Below are positions 35,836 through 45,801 of a stretch of DNA of 64,000 nucleotides, piece after piece. The stretch covers positions 2,291,501-2,355,500 of the forward strand of contig NZ_CP019937.1 of assembly GCF_002117445.1 (NCBI RefSeq), written 5' to 3'. Each line of letters starts with the position of its first letter. The stretch's first letter is position 1. Under the pieces are notes generated by a model. That model saw only the letters and a list, made by a program, of their open reading frames with translations. It had not been told where the DNA came from and ran no database searches. This DNA is from Ketogulonicigenium robustum (lineage in GTDB: Bacteria > Pseudomonadota > Alphaproteobacteria > Rhodobacterales > Rhodobacteraceae). Both the position numbers and the translations under genes were made by a program.

Positions 35836-38460
35836 ATGAGCGAGAACGCGGCACCCGATGGCGCAACCCCGATGATGGCCCAATACCTGACCATCAAGGC
35901 GGAAAACCCCGAAGCGCTGCTGTTCTACCGCATGGGCGACTTTTACGAGATGTTCTTTGACGACGCTTTGGCCGCCGCCAGCGCGTTGGACATCGCGCTG
36001 ACCAAACGCGGCAAGCACGCGGGCGAAGACATCCCGATGTGCGGCGTGCCGGTTCACGCGGCCGAAGGTTACCTGCTGACGCTGATCCGCAAGGGGTTCC
36101 GCGTTGCCGTGGCCGAACAGATGGAAGACCCCGCCGAGGCGAAAAAGCGCGGGTCGAAATCGGTCGTGCACCGCGCCGTCGTGCGCCTTGTCACCCCCGG
36201 CACCCTGACAGAGGACAGCTTATTAGAGGCGCGCCGTCACAACTATCTGGCTGCCTACAGCGAAGTGCGCGGCGAGGGGGCCTTGGCCTGGGTCGATATC
36301 TCGACCGGTGCCCTTAGCGTGATGGAATGCCCGCCTGTGCGTTTGGGGCCGGAACTGGCCCGCCTTTCCCCCCGCGAAGTGCTACTGCCCGAGGGGCAGG
36401 ATGACGGTGTCGTGCAGGCCTCGGGTGTCACTGTGACCACACTGGGGCGCGCATCGTTTGATAGCACGAATGCCGCCAAGCGTCTGTGCGATCTATATAA
36501 TGTTGCGGCGCTGGACGCGTTCGGCGCATTCAGCCGTGTTGAAATATCGGCCATGGGCGCGATCGCCGACTACATCGCCATCACGCAAAAGGGCAAGCTG
36601 CCGCTGATCCGCCCGCCCGTGCGCGAGGGGTTGAACACCCTGATGCAGATCGACGCAACCACGCGCAAATCGTTAGAGCTGACCCAAGCCAGCGGCGGTG
36701 GGCGGGCAGGGTCCTTGCTGGATGCGATTGACCGCACACAAACGGCCGCCGGCGCGCGTCTGCTGGAACGGCGCTTGTCCGCCCCTTCGCGCCATTTGCC
36801 GACCATTCAGGGGCGACTCGACACAATTGGCTATCTGCTAGCCAACCGCGCCTTGGCTGACACGCTGCGCCGCCACCTGTCCAGCGTGCACGACATGGAC
36901 CGCGCGCTGTCGCGTCTTGCGCTGGAACGGGGCGGACCGCGCGATATGACCGCCATTCGCAACACGATTGCCACCGCGGCAACGCTGGCTGAGCTTGCCC
37001 CCGATGACCTGCCGTCCAGCCTTGCGGCGGCATTTTCGGGGCTGCAGGGGCTGGACGATCTTTTGGCGCTGCTGGATGCAGGTTTGGTGGCCGAGCCGCC
37101 CCTGTTGGCCCGCGACGGTGGCTTTGTCGCCCAAGGCTATGACAGTGAATTGGACGAGACGCGCCGCCTGCGCGACGAGGGGCGCGGCGTCGTGGCCACC
37201 TTGCAGGCCCGATACGTGGACATGACCGGCGTCAGCAGCCTGCGCATCAAGCATAATAACGTGTTGGGATATTTCATCGAGACCACCTCGACCCACGCCG
37301 AAAAGATGCTGGCGCCGCCGCTGTCGGAAAGCTTCATCCACCGCCAGACCACCGCCAACCAGATCCGCTTCACCACGCTAGAGCTATCCGAGCTGGAAAC
37401 CCGCATCTTGAACGCAGGCGGCCACGCACTGGCGCTGGAAAAGCGCTTTTTCGACAGCTTCCGCGCCGCAATTCTGGCGGAATCCGGCCCCATCGGCGCA
37501 ATGGCTGCCGCGCTGGCCGAAATTGACCTTGCCTGTGCCTTGGCCGATCTGGCGCTGGCCCACGACTGGACTGCCCCGCAAGTGGACGACACCCGCGCCT
37601 TTACAATCGCGGGCGGGCGGCATCCCGTTGTCGAACAAGCGCTGCGTAAGGCAGGGCAGCCGTTCATCGCAAACGACTGCGACCTAAGCCAAGATTCCAT
37701 CTGGCTGCTGACCGGCCCCAACATGGCGGGTAAATCAACCTTCCTGCGCCAAAACGCGCTGATTGCCATATTGGCCCAGATGGGCAGCTATGTTCCCGCA
37801 CAATCGGCGCATATCGGCGTGGTCAGCCAGATCTTCAGTCGCGTCGGCGCATCCGATGATTTGGCGCGTGGGCGATCGACATTTATGGTGGAAATGGTTG
37901 AAACTGCTGCCATTTTGAACCAAGCTGACGACCGCGCGCTGGTGGTGCTGGATGAAATCGGGCGCGGAACGGCAACCTACGACGGCCTGTCGATTGCGTG
38001 GGCCACACTGGAACACCTGCACCAAGCCAACCGCTGCCGCGCGATTTTTGCCACCCATTACCACGAAATGGCCCAGCTGGCGCAGCGGCTGGATGGCGTC
38101 GCAAACGCTACCGTCGCCGTCCGCGAGTGGGAAGGCGATGTGATTTTCCTGCACGAGGTGCGCATGGGCACCGCCGACCGCAGCTATGGCGTGCAAGTGG
38201 CGCGATTGGCCGGCCTTCCGGCGTCGGTCGTCGCGCGCGCCCGTGCGGTGCTGGAAACGCTAGAGGCGGGCGAGAGGGAATCGGGGAAACCCAAGGCGCT
38301 GATCGACGACCTACCACTCTTCGCTGCTGCGCCGCCTACACCGGTTGCCAAAGCCGCACCATCGCAGATCGAGGAGCGGTTAAAGACAATCAGCGCGGAT
38401 GAGCTGACACCCCGCGCGGCGCTGGATATAATCTATGAACTGCAGGCAATGCTGCGCTAA
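35836..38460 (+). CDS. mutS: DNA mismatch repair protein MutS
   Basis: MutS recognises mispaired bases and starts mismatch repair. The 874-residue protein has the mismatch-reading Phe36-x-Glu38 in GDFYEMF, the Walker A loop GPNMAGKST, and the ATPase/dimer part [19 protein letters not shown] and [12 protein letters not shown] lies seven bases before the ATG. It is a single-gene unit. A parS site lies 13 bases beyond its stop. Confidence 0.98.
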   Translation: MSENAAPDGATPMMAQYLTIKAENPEALLFYRMGDFYEMFFDDALAAASALDIALTKRGKHAGEDIPMCGVPVHAAEGYLLTLIRKGFRVAVAEQMEDPAEAKKRGSKSVVHRAVVRLVTPGTLTEDSLLEARRHNYLAAYSEVRGEGALAWVDISTGALSVMECPPVRLGPELARLSPREVLLPEGQDDGVVQASGVTVTTLGRASFDSTNAAKRLCDLYNVAALDAFGAFSRVEISAMGAIADYIAITQKGKLPLIRPPVREGLNTLMQIDATTRKSLELTQASGGGRAGSLLDAIDRTQTAAGARLLERRLSAPSRHLPTIQGRLDTIGYLLANRALADTLRRHLSSVHDMDRALSRLALERGGPRDMTAIRNTIATAATLAELAPDDLPSSLAAAFSGLQGLDDLLALLDAGLVAEPPLLARDGGFVAQGYDSELDETRRLRDEGRGVVATLQARYVDMTGVSSLRIKHNNVLGYFIETTSTHAEKMLAPPLSESFIHRQTTANQIRFTTLELSELETRILNAGGHALALEKRFFDSFRAAILAESGPIGAMAAALAEIDLACALADLALAHDWTAPQVDDTRAFTIAGGRHPVVEQALRKAGQPFIANDCDLSQDSIWLLTGPNMAGKSTFLRQNALIAILAQMGSYVPAQSAHIGVVSQIFSRVGASDDLARGRSTFMVEMVETAAILNQADDRALVVLDEIGRGTATYDGLSIAWATLEHLHQANRCRAIFATHYHEMAQLAQRLDGVANATVAVREWEGDVIFLHEVRMGTADRSYGVQVARLAGLPASVVARARAVLETLEAGERESGKPKALIDDLPLFAAAPPTPVAKAAPSQIEERLKTISADELTPRAALDIIYELQAMLR

Positions 38461-38472
38461 ACGAGCAGCGGG

Positions 38473-38488
38473 CGTTCCACGTGAAACA
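38473..38488. promoter_or_regulatory. parS site (intergenic)
   Basis: CGTTCCACGTGAAACA matches the ParB-binding consensus TGTTTCACGTGAAACA at 14 of 16 positions, with the central CCACGTGAAAC half intact. It lies in the 193-base gap after mutS, 5 kb from parB. The rest of this gap is AT-rich with no other recognisable site. Confidence 0.85.
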
Positions 38489-38653
38489 CGGGGGGCGTCC
38501 GCATAAACGATAAGTATATGATATAAATCAACTAATATCGCATACAGCCGCCGCGTCGCGACTGTTGTTGCAGATCAACCCCGACAGGTCTAGCGTCCGC
38601 CATCATCCGCAGCATGCCACTTAGGCGCGCGGAAACTGACAAGCTAGGACCCC

Positions 38654-39244
38654 ATGGCCGACCCCAAAAAATCCGCAATCATTCTGGTTGATGTCGCCCG
38701 CGACTTCATCGAACCCGGCGGCACCATCGCCGATAGCGGCGGCCCCGAATACATCGCCCGCGCCAAGGCGATCGTGCCCCACCTGAAAGCCCTGATCGAG
38801 GGCGCCCGCGCCAAAGGCGCGACTGTGCTCTATTCCTCGGATGAGCACACCGACGACGATCTGGAGCTGCGCAAATGGCCGCCCCACGCGATGAAGGGCA
38901 CCAAATGGGCCGAGATCGTCGATGATCTTGCCGTGCAGCCGGGGGATTTGAACTTCCCGAAGACAACCTACAGCGGGTTCCAGTGCACGAATATGGAAAG
39001 CGTTCTGCGCGCGCGGGGGATTGATACACTGTATATCACGGGGCTGCACACCGATTGCTGCTGCCGCCACACATCGGGCGACGCGTTTCAACGCGGGTTC
39101 AATCTGGTCTGGGTGACCGATTGCCTTGATGCGCTGACGCCTGCCGCACACCAAGCCGGTCTGGACTACTTCCGCGCCTATTACGCGACCGAAGGCGACA
39201 CGCAGTTCCAAACTGCGCAAGACGTGCTGGATAGCTGGTCCTGA
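38654..39244 (+). CDS. Isochorismatase-family cysteine hydrolase
   Basis: The 196-residue protein has the triad of this family: Asp in DVARDF, Lys in FPKTTYSGF and Cys in GLHTDCCCRHT. Nicotinamidases, ureidoacrylate amidohydrolases and N-carbamoylsarcosine hydrolases share this fold. The DEHTDDDLELRKWPPHAMKGT stretch, with acidic and His residues for a metal site, resembles the nicotinamidase-like branch, but the substrate is uncertain. TAGGA lies close before the ATG. It is followed by a bidirectional terminator. Confidence 0.88.
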   Translation: MADPKKSAIILVDVARDFIEPGGTIADSGGPEYIARAKAIVPHLKALIEGARAKGATVLYSSDEHTDDDLELRKWPPHAMKGTKWAEIVDDLAVQPGDLNFPKTTYSGFQCTNMESVLRARGIDTLYITGLHTDCCCRHTSGDAFQRGFNLVWVTDCLDALTPAAHQAGLDYFRAYYATEGDTQFQTAQDVLDSWS

Positions 39245-39249
39245 AGCAA

Positions 39250-39276
39250 AAAGGCCCGCCAGTGCGGCGGGCCTTT
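39250..39276. terminator. Bidirectional terminator between the hydrolase gene and grpE
   Basis: AAAGGCCCGCC pairs perfectly with GGCGGGCCTTT (11 bp) around AGTGC, with A- and T-runs on the two sides. It lies six bases from each stop codon. Confidence 0.9.
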
Positions 39277-39281
39277 CGTAT

Positions 39282-39833
39282 TTACGCCGGGGTCGAGGAC
39301 ACCCCAACCTTCGCCGCGCGCAGCAAACGGTCGTGCAGCATGAAGCCGACCTGCATCACCTGAATGATGTCGCCTGCCTTGGTGCCGGGGACAGGGGCTT
39401 CGAACATCGCCTCGTGCTGCTGCGGGTCGAACTTGTCACCGGCTTGCGGGGCAATCTGCTGAATGCCATGACGCGCAAAAACGGCGACCAGTTCGCGCAT
39501 CGTCAGATCAATCCCTTCGATCAACGCGGCATGGGCCTCGCGTTGTTCCTCGGTGATCGCTTCCAGCGCGCGGGTCAGGTTGTCGTAGACGGGCAACATG
39601 TCGCGGGCCAGCTTCGATCCACCGTAGTTTTCGGCCTCGCGGCGGTCGCGGTCGGCGCGCTTGCGCATGTTTTCACTGTCGGCGAACGCGCGCAGCAAGC
39701 GATCCTTCAGCTCGTCCCGCTCGGCGCGGGTGGCTTCCAAGACGGTGGCCAGATCCTCGGCGTCCTGTTCGGCCGCTTCGGCTTCTTCCAGCATTTCGTC
39801 CAGTGACTGGAGGTCCTTGTTGTCGTCCTGCAT
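39282..39833 (-). CDS. grpE: Nucleotide exchange factor GrpE
   Basis: GrpE releases ADP from DnaK in the Hsp70 cycle. I start at the ATG (MQDDNKDLQ, 183 residues) because GAGG lies eight bases before it; an upstream in-frame TTG is only one base from that site. The long N-terminal helix (acidic EEAEAAEQDAEDL then RAERDELKDRLLRAFADSENMRKRADRD) and the beta wing (FDPQQHEAMFEAPVPGTKAGDIIQVMQVGFMLHDRLLR) are typical. It follows hrcA after nine bases, so the two form a heat-shock operon. dnaK and dnaJ are not in the window. Confidence 0.97.
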   Translation of the reverse strand: MQDDNKDLQSLDEMLEEAEAAEQDAEDLATVLEATRAERDELKDRLLRAFADSENMRKRADRDRREAENYGGSKLARDMLPVYDNLTRALEAITEEQREAHAALIEGIDLTMRELVAVFARHGIQQIAPQAGDKFDPQQHEAMFEAPVPGTKAGDIIQVMQVGFMLHDRLLRAAKVGVSSTPA

Positions 39834-39842
39834 TTTCAATCC

Positions 39843-40910
39843 TCAGCTACGCTCGGCAATCAGCTTGCCAATTAGTTGCGCGGTATAGTCGACGATCGGA
39901 ATGATCCGACCATAGTTTAAACGGGTAGGGCCGATGACGCCGATGGCGCCAACAATCTTACGGTCAGCGTTCATATAGGGAGACAGCACCAAAGAGGAAC
40001 CCGTCAAAGAGAAAAGCTTGTTCTCGGAGCCAATGAAAATGCGCACACCTTCGCCAGTTCGCGCCAAATCGAGGAATTCCGCGATGTCACTTTTACGCTC
40101 GAGGTCGTCGAACAGGGTGCGGATCCGTTCCAGATCGACCGCAGCATCGGAATCAGCCAGCAGGTTTCCGGCGCCGCGCACAATCAGGCGGCCGGTTTTC
40201 TCGCCCGGCTCCTGCACCCAAGCCGCCAGCCCCGCCTGCACCAGCGTGCTGGCCAGGGTATCAATCTCGCGTCGGCGCGCGTCGATTTCGGTTGCAACGC
40301 CGGCGGCCAGATCGGCCAACGTTTTCCCCCCGACGGTGGCGTTTAGCATATTGGCCGCCTCGCGCATGGCCGAAGGCGTCAGCCCCGCGGGCGGGGTGAA
40401 CAGGCGGTTTTCGACATGCCCATCGGTAAACACCAGCACCACCAGCGCGCGTTCGGGCGACAGCGAGACGAAGTCAATCTGGCGGATCGCGGCCGTTTCG
40501 GTCTTGGGCGTCAAGACCACGCTGGCCCCGCGTGTCACCCCCGATAGCGCCGCCGAGACCCGATCAAGCGCCGAGGTTACATCGCCGTCGCCAGTCAAGG
40601 TGGCGTCCAGCTTTTGCCGGTCATCGCCCGTCAGGTCCGAGACTTCCATCAACCCGTCGACGAACAGCCGCAGCCCAGCCTGCGTCGGCACGCGCCCCGC
40701 GCTGATATGGGGCGAACCGAGCAGGCCCATATATTCCAGATCCTGCATGACATTGCGCACAGTCGCGGCGCTGACCTTCTCGGACATGGCGCGGGTCAGG
40801 GTGCGCGAGCCCACCGGCGCGCCCGTATCCAGATAGGATTCGACGACAAGGCGGAACACCTCGCGCGAGCGGGTGTTCATTTCTTCCAGCGGCAGCGGTT
40901 TATCGTTCAT
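39843..40910 (-). CDS. hrcA: Heat-inducible transcription repressor HrcA
   Basis: HrcA represses chaperone operons by binding the CIRCE inverted repeat. The 355-residue protein has an N-terminal winged helix ([32 protein letters not shown]) and the C-terminal region ending [26 protein letters not shown], both diagnostic. No CIRCE element is present in front of this gene, so autoregulation through CIRCE is unlikely here. A weak RpoH-like promoter is possible. Confidence 0.96.
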   Translation of the reverse strand: MNDKPLPLEEMNTRSREVFRLVVESYLDTGAPVGSRTLTRAMSEKVSAATVRNVMQDLEYMGLLGSPHISAGRVPTQAGLRLFVDGLMEVSDLTGDDRQKLDATLTGDGDVTSALDRVSAALSGVTRGASVVLTPKTETAAIRQIDFVSLSPERALVVLVFTDGHVENRLFTPPAGLTPSAMREAANMLNATVGGKTLADLAAGVATEIDARRREIDTLASTLVQAGLAAWVQEPGEKTGRLIVRGAGNLLADSDAAVDLERIRTLFDDLERKSDIAEFLDLARTGEGVRIFIGSENKLFSLTGSSLVLSPYMNADRKIVGAIGVIGPTRLNYGRIIPIVDYTAQLIGKLIAERS

Positions 40911-40928
40911 TTCGGGCCTCTGACCGCA

Positions 40929-40957
40929 ATATGGGAAAGCGCGGGAGAAAACTCAAT
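40929..40957 (-). promoter_or_regulatory. Possible heat-shock (RpoH-type) promoter of hrcA-grpE
   Basis: On the minus strand ATTGAG and CCCATAT are separated by 16 bases, 19 bases before the hrcA start. The second element fits the RpoH 10 box; the first lacks the usual leading C of CTTGAA. The call is tentative. Confidence 0.3.
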
Positions 40958-41039
40958 CGCGCTTTGCGCTGTTCGTACTTGGCGTCAGGGCATCGCGGGG
41001 GTATGTCCCCCCTTAATAACCAGCGAAATGAGGTTCCCC

Positions 41040-41747
41040 ATGCGTCCCAGCGGCCGCAAGCCCGATGAAATGCGTAAAGTCATTATCGAAACCGGCGTCA
41101 GCCGCCACGCCGAAGGGTCTTGCCTGATCAAGATCGGCGATACGCATGTGCTGTGCACCGCATCGCTGGATGAACGCGTGCCGCCGTTTTTGAAAAATTC
41201 GGGGCTGGGCTGGGTGACGGCCGAATACGGCATGCTGCCGCGCGCAACCCATTCGCGCATGAAGCGCGAGGCCAAAAACGGCCAATCGGGCCGCACGCAG
41301 GAAATTCAGCGTCTGGTGGGGCGTGCGCTGCGCGCGGGTGTCGACCGCGTCGCCTTGGGCGAGCGTCAGATCACCATCGACTGCGACGTGATCCAAGCCG
41401 ATGGCGGCACCCGCTGCGCGGCTATCACCGGCGGTTGGGTCGCGCTGCGGCTGGCCGTCAACAACCTGATGAAGGCGGGGCAGATCATTACCGACCCGCT
41501 GTCGGCCCCCGTGTCGGCAATCAGCTGCGGCATCTATGCCGGCCAACCCGTGCTGGACTTGGACTACCCCGAAGACAGCGAAGCAGGCGTTGACGGCAAC
41601 TTCATCATGACCGGTGACCGCTTGGTCGAGATCCAAATGTCGGCCGAGGGTTCCACCTTCTCGCGCGATCAGATGAACGTGCTGCTGGATTTGGCGACCC
41701 AAGGCAACGCCGCATTGGCCGCCGCGCAGCTAGAGGCGCTGAAATGA
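41040..41747 (+). CDS. rph: Ribonuclease PH
   Basis: RNase PH trims the 3' ends of tRNA precursors phosphorolytically. I start at the ATG in [14 protein letters not shown], preceded by GAGG six bases upstream (235 residues); the longer frame reaches back into the divergent hrcA gene. Family stretches are [58 protein letters not shown] and [20 protein letters not shown]. Its stop overlaps the rdgB start (ATGA), and a rph-rdgB-hemW operon follows. Confidence 0.97.
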   Translation: MRPSGRKPDEMRKVIIETGVSRHAEGSCLIKIGDTHVLCTASLDERVPPFLKNSGLGWVTAEYGMLPRATHSRMKREAKNGQSGRTQEIQRLVGRALRAGVDRVALGERQITIDCDVIQADGGTRCAAITGGWVALRLAVNNLMKAGQIITDPLSAPVSAISCGIYAGQPVLDLDYPEDSEAGVDGNFIMTGDRLVEIQMSAEGSTFSRDQMNVLLDLATQGNAALAAAQLEALK

Positions 41748-42355
41748 CCCGCAAGCTCGCGCGCGCCAAACTGCTGATTGCCACGCATAACCGTGGCAAA
41801 CTGGACGAAATCCGCGCTTTGCTGGATGTGTTCGGGATGGATGTCGTCTCGAACGCGGATTTTGGCCTGCCCGAGCCTGCGGAAACTGAAACGACCTTCG
41901 TCGGCAATGCGCGCATCAAGGCGCTTGCCGGCGTCAAAGCCACGGGTCTGCCGACGCTGGCTGACGACTCTGGCCTCGCGGTCGAGGCACTGGGCGGCGC
42001 GCCCGGCGTCTACACCGCCGATTGGGCCGAAACGCCAAACGGGCGCGATTTTGCCATGGCGATGGCCCGCGTGTATGAGGAATTGCTGGCCAGCGGTGCC
42101 CCGCAGCCGTGGCGCGCTAAATTCTGCTGCACGCTTGTTTTGGCATGGGACGACGGCCACGAGGAAGTATTCGAGGGCGAAGTGCACGGCCAGATCGTTT
42201 GGCCGCCGCGCGGCCCCAACGGGCACGGTTACGACCCGATCTTCCAAGCCGACGGTATGACCGAAACTTTTGGCGAGATGGACCCGATCGAAAAGAACTT
42301 CGTCAGCCATCGCGCCAATGCGTTTGAAAAGCTGGTAAAGGGCTGTTTTGTCTGA
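41744..42355 (+). CDS. rdgB: XTP/dITP diphosphatase RdgB (HAM1 family)
   Basis: RdgB hydrolyses dITP, XTP and similar deaminated nucleotides and so keeps them out of DNA. The 203-residue protein has [42 protein letters not shown], and the C-terminal [23 protein letters not shown] and [10 protein letters not shown], all typical. It overlaps rph by four bases and hemW by eight. Confidence 0.97.
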   Translation: MTRKLARAKLLIATHNRGKLDEIRALLDVFGMDVVSNADFGLPEPAETETTFVGNARIKALAGVKATGLPTLADDSGLAVEALGGAPGVYTADWAETPNGRDFAMAMARVYEELLASGAPQPWRAKFCCTLVLAWDDGHEEVFEGEVHGQIVWPPRGPNGHGYDPIFQADGMTETFGEMDPIEKNFVSHRANAFEKLVKGCFV

Positions 42356-43520
42356 ACATTCCCAATACGATGATTGGCGCGACGGGGGGTTTGGCCTGTA
42401 TATTCATTGGCCATTCTGCATGGCCAAATGCCCCTATTGCGACTTCAATAGCCACGTCGCGCAGCACATAGACCAAAACCGCTGGGCTGCGGCATACGAG
42501 GTCGAGATCGACCGCATCGCAGCCGAAACCGACGGACGTGTTTTGAATTCAGTCTTTTTTGGCGGCGGCACCCCCAGCTTGATGCAGCCCGAAATCGTTG
42601 ATCGCATTTTGAACCGCGTCCGCGCGCGTTGGTCGCTGGCGAATGATGTCGAAATCACGCTGGAGGCGAACCCCACCTCGGTCGAGGCAGGGCGCTTTCG
42701 CGGCTATCGCGATGCAGGCGTGAACCGCGTGTCGATGGGCGTTCAGGCGATGAACGATACCGATTTGCGAGCCTTGGGCCGGATGCATTCGGTCGCCGAG
42801 GCGCGACAGGCTTTTGATACCGCCCGCGCCGTATTTGACCGCGTCAGTTTTGATCTGATCTATGCGCGACAGAACCAAACTGCCGCAAACTGGCGCGACG
42901 AACTGCACGAAGCGCTGTCGATGGCTGTCGATCACCTGTCGCTATATCAACTGACCATTGAGCCAAATACCGCCTTTGGCGCGCGCTATGATCGCGGCCT
43001 GCTGCGCGGCCTTCCCGATGAAGATCACGCCGACGAGATGTGGGACATCACACAAGAGGTCACGGATAAGCTGGGCTTCCCCGCCTACGAGATTTCAAAC
43101 CACGCGCGGGCGGGCGCCGAAAGCCGGCATAACTCGCTTTATTGGCGGTATGGCGATTATGCAGGCATCGGCCCTGGCGCGCACGGTCGGCTGACGTTTA
43201 ACGGGCAGCGGTTTGCGACCGAAACGCCCTTGGCGCCTGGAAAGTGGCTGGAAGATGTTGAAAAGACGGGTAAATCGGAAACCGTCCGCGACTCGCTAAG
43301 CGCCACGGATCAGTTGGAAGAATATGTGATGATGGGCCTGCGCCTATCCGAGGGGCTGGATTTACAGCGTCTTCAGCGGTTAAGCGCGGGGCGACTGGAC
43401 AACAATATCGCCCGCATGATCGACATTGGCATGCTGCAACGCACAGCGACCCATCTGCGCACCACCGCCGAAGGTCGCCCCGTGCTGAACGCAATTCTGC
43501 GTGAAGTTCTGGCGGATTAG
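42348..43520 (+). CDS. hemW: Heme chaperone HemW / oxygen-independent coproporphyrinogen III oxidase-like radical SAM protein
   Basis: HemW binds heme and a 4Fe-4S cluster and is thought to deliver heme to target proteins; it lacks CPO activity in studied cases. The 390-residue protein has the radical-SAM motif HWPFCMAKCPYCDFN (CxxxCxxC). FGGGTPSLM, RVSMGVQAMND and the C-terminal domain follow. The start is a TTG inside the end of rdgB with a plausible AAAGGG upstream; no ATG is available. The 3' end overlaps the convergent parB by four bases. Confidence 0.93.
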   Translation: MSEHSQYDDWRDGGFGLYIHWPFCMAKCPYCDFNSHVAQHIDQNRWAAAYEVEIDRIAAETDGRVLNSVFFGGGTPSLMQPEIVDRILNRVRARWSLANDVEITLEANPTSVEAGRFRGYRDAGVNRVSMGVQAMNDTDLRALGRMHSVAEARQAFDTARAVFDRVSFDLIYARQNQTAANWRDELHEALSMAVDHLSLYQLTIEPNTAFGARYDRGLLRGLPDEDHADEMWDITQEVTDKLGFPAYEISNHARAGAESRHNSLYWRYGDYAGIGPGAHGRLTFNGQRFATETPLAPGKWLEDVEKTGKSETVRDSLSATDQLEEYVMMGLRLSEGLDLQRLQRLSAGRLDNNIARMIDIGMLQRTATHLRTTAEGRPVLNAILREVLAD

Positions 43521-44410
43521 CCGCCGGACAGAACGCGCAGCAGATCGTCCAACTGCTCCAAATCGTTGTATTTCAGGGTTATCGCGCCGCTTTCCTGACC
43601 GGGAAGGTGGTCAATCGACACCTCCATCCGCAGCGTGGCGGAAAGTTCTTTTTCCAGTGCAATGGTATCAGCATCCTTGGCGAGCGAAGATTTCGTCGCA
43701 CGCGGGCGCGGCTTCGACGCGGGCGATTTAGGATCACGGGTCAGCCGTTCCGCTTCGCGCACCGAAAGATTGCGCGTCACAATGTGCTGCGCAAGCTCCT
43801 CGGCTTTGGGATGGCCGATCAGTGTCCGCGCATGGCCAGCCGAGAGCGTTCCCGTAATGACCTTTTCCTGAACATTTTCAGGCAGTTGCAAAAGACGTAT
43901 CAGGTTCGCGATATGGCTGCGGCTTTTCCCCAGCGCCGTCGCCATCTGTTCCTGCGTATGACCAAACCGATCCATCAACTGGCGATATCCGGCTGCCTCA
44001 TCAATTGCATTCAGGTCTGAACGCTGGATATTTTCTATAATCGCTATTTCTAGCACTTCGGTATCGGAATAGCTGCGCTGGACGACCGGGACCTCGTGCA
44101 AACGGGCACGCTGCGCAGCGCGCCAGCGCCGTTCACCGGCGACGATCTGGTATTCACCCGGATGGTTGGGGTCCAACCGGACAATCAGGGGCTGAATGAT
44201 ACCCTTTTCGCGGATCGAGGCGGTCAGCTCCTCCAGCGCTTGTTCGTCAAAATGACGGCGTGGCTGGTCGGGGTTGGGGTGTACGTTTTCGATAGGCACA
44301 CGCAAATCAGGACGACGCGGGCGGTCTTCGTTCGAATCCGCATTCACATCCGACATCAAAGCCGACAAGCCGCGGCCAAGGGCACGGGGTCGAACGGGTT
44401 TCTCGGCCAT
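43517..44410 (-). CDS. parB: Chromosome partitioning protein ParB
   Basis: ParB is a CTPase clamp that loads at parS and spreads along nearby DNA to drive origin segregation. I use the ATG at MAEKPVRPRALGRGLSALM with GGAG seven bases upstream (297 residues). The ParB box GERRWRAAQRARL, ENIQRSDLNAIDEAAGY and the helix-turn-helix EQMATALGKSRSHIANLIRLL are present, with a basic linker and C-terminal dimer domain. It follows parA after ten bases. Matching parS sites lie at 38.5, 45.8 and 47.7 kb. Confidence 0.97.
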   Translation of the reverse strand: MAEKPVRPRALGRGLSALMSDVNADSNEDRPRRPDLRVPIENVHPNPDQPRRHFDEQALEELTASIREKGIIQPLIVRLDPNHPGEYQIVAGERRWRAAQRARLHEVPVVQRSYSDTEVLEIAIIENIQRSDLNAIDEAAGYRQLMDRFGHTQEQMATALGKSRSHIANLIRLLQLPENVQEKVITGTLSAGHARTLIGHPKAEELAQHIVTRNLSVREAERLTRDPKSPASKPRPRATKSSLAKDADTIALEKELSATLRMEVSIDHLPGQESGAITLKYNDLEQLDDLLRVLSGG

Positions 44411-44420
44411 GTCAGCTCCT

Positions 44421-45185
44421 TCAATGTTCGTGCGCAATCAACTCATCGGCAAGGCGGCGGTAGGCTTCCGCCCCTGTCGATGCCGGATCATATGATAAAA
44501 CCGGCATCGCGTAAGAGGGCGCCTCTGACAAGCGGACATTACGCGGAATGACGGTACGGAACACCAATTCGCCCAAATTCTCGCGCGCGTCCGCCTCGAC
44601 TTGCAGCGAAAGGTTATTGCGGCGGTCGTACATCGTCAACGCCACGCCCTCGATGCGCAGGTCGGGGTTAGCCACGGCGCGCACCTCGCGCACGGTCAGC
44701 ATCAGCTGTGACAGACCTTCAAGAGCGAAAAATTCGCTCTGCAGTGGCACCAAAACCGAATGCGCGGCGACCATTGCATTGATTGTCAAAATGTTCAGCG
44801 ACGGCGGGCAATCGATCAATACGTAATCAAAGCCCTGCAAATTGCCGCGCAGCCGGTCGCGCAGCAGGAAGGAACGCCGCGGGTTTTCAACGACAGCGAT
44901 GTCGGCGGAAGACAAATCCGTCGTCGCGGGCACCAGCCAGATGTTCGCGAAGGCGGTGTTACATGTGGCGGCCGCCAAACTTGCGTCGCCGATCAGTAGA
45001 TCGTAGGTCGTCGTGTCGCGATCCTCGGGCTGGATTCCCAACCCGGTCGAGGCATTGCCTTGCGGGTCAAGGTCGACCAACAAAACCCGTTTTCCCAATG
45101 CGGCCAGCGCGGCCGCCAGATTGATCGCCGTGGTCGTCTTGCCGACCCCGCCCTTTTGGTTGGCGATGGCGATAATCTTAGCCAT
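44421..45185 (-). CDS. parA: Chromosome partitioning ATPase ParA
   Basis: ParA is a Walker-type ATPase that binds DNA non-specifically and moves ParB-parS complexes. The 254-residue protein has the deviant Walker A motif KGGVGKTTT at 11-19, VLLVDLDPQGNASTGLG, and DYVLIDCPPSLN. The start overlaps the rsmG stop by eight bases, and parB follows, so the cluster mnmE-mnmG-rsmG-parA-parB is probably one coupled operon. Confidence 0.97.
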   Translation of the reverse strand: MAKIIAIANQKGGVGKTTTAINLAAALAALGKRVLLVDLDPQGNASTGLGIQPEDRDTTTYDLLIGDASLAAATCNTAFANIWLVPATTDLSSADIAVVENPRRSFLLRDRLRGNLQGFDYVLIDCPPSLNILTINAMVAAHSVLVPLQSEFFALEGLSQLMLTVREVRAVANPDLRIEGVALTMYDRRNNLSLQVEADARENLGELVFRTVIPRNVRLSEAPSYAMPVLSYDPASTGAEAYRRLADELIAHEH

Positions 45186-45801
45186 GGGTCAGCCCCTCCA
45201 ACCGCAGAATGGTTCCATCCCCAGACTGGCTTGGAATCTCGTGCAGGTCAAAGGTCCAAGACGCGCGGGCAGCGACTATTTCCTCGGGCGCGCGGCGGCC
45301 CTTGGGGAAAAGGCAGATGCCGCCATCGGCCAAGTGCGGCGCAGCAAAGGCACACAGCATATCCAACGCTGCCAATGCGCGCGCAGAAATAACATCAGCA
45401 TTCAGCGGGGCCAGATCCTCGATCCGGCGCGATTCAACGCGTACGTTGGTTAACCCCAACGTACGGATGGCTGTCCGAAGGAAGGTAGATTTGCGCTGAT
45501 CGCTTTCGACCAAAATAATATTTTTATCGGTTTCGGAGGCTAAAATCGCAATGACAATGCCCGGAAAACCACCGCCGCTGCCGAAATCGGCCCATGTATT
45601 CCAGCTAAAGCCAGCCGGAATCGCGGCATAAACTTGTGCCGAATCCAAAATATGGCGTTGCCAAATTTCTTCTTCCGAGGCGGAAGAGATCAGGTTGATT
45701 TTCTGCGTCCACTTTAGGACAAGCGCAGAAAAATCACGAAGTTGACCTAGCGTTTCACGTGAAACTGATACGCCTTCCAGCAAGGGGGTTTGGTCGCTCA
45801 T
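45178..45801 (-). CDS. rsmG: 16S rRNA (guanine-N7)-methyltransferase RsmG
   Basis: RsmG methylates N7 of G527 of 16S rRNA; its loss gives low-level streptomycin resistance in several bacteria. The 207-residue protein has the SAM site [29 protein letters not shown] and the late [12 protein letters not shown]. The residues VSRET near position 13-17 are encoded by a parS site, a feature shared with relatives. It overlaps mnmG and parA at its two ends (4 and 8 bases). Confidence 0.96.
   Translation of the reverse strand: MSDQTPLLEGVSVSRETLGQLRDFSALVLKWTQKINLISSASEEEIWQRHILDSAQVYAAIPAGFSWNTWADFGSGGGFPGIVIAILASETDKNIILVESDQRKSTFLRTAIRTLGLTNVRVESRRIEDLAPLNADVISARALAALDMLCAFAAPHLADGGICLFPKGRRAPEEIVAARASWTFDLHEIPSQSGDGTILRLEGLTHG
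45751..45766. promoter_or_regulatory. parS site inside rsmG
   Basis: The 14-base core GTTTCACGTGAAAC is perfect; only the two outer bases differ from the 16-base consensus. It lies in the rsmG coding sequence as the codons for VSRET, near the start of the gene and under 1.4 kb from parB. Confidence 0.93.
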
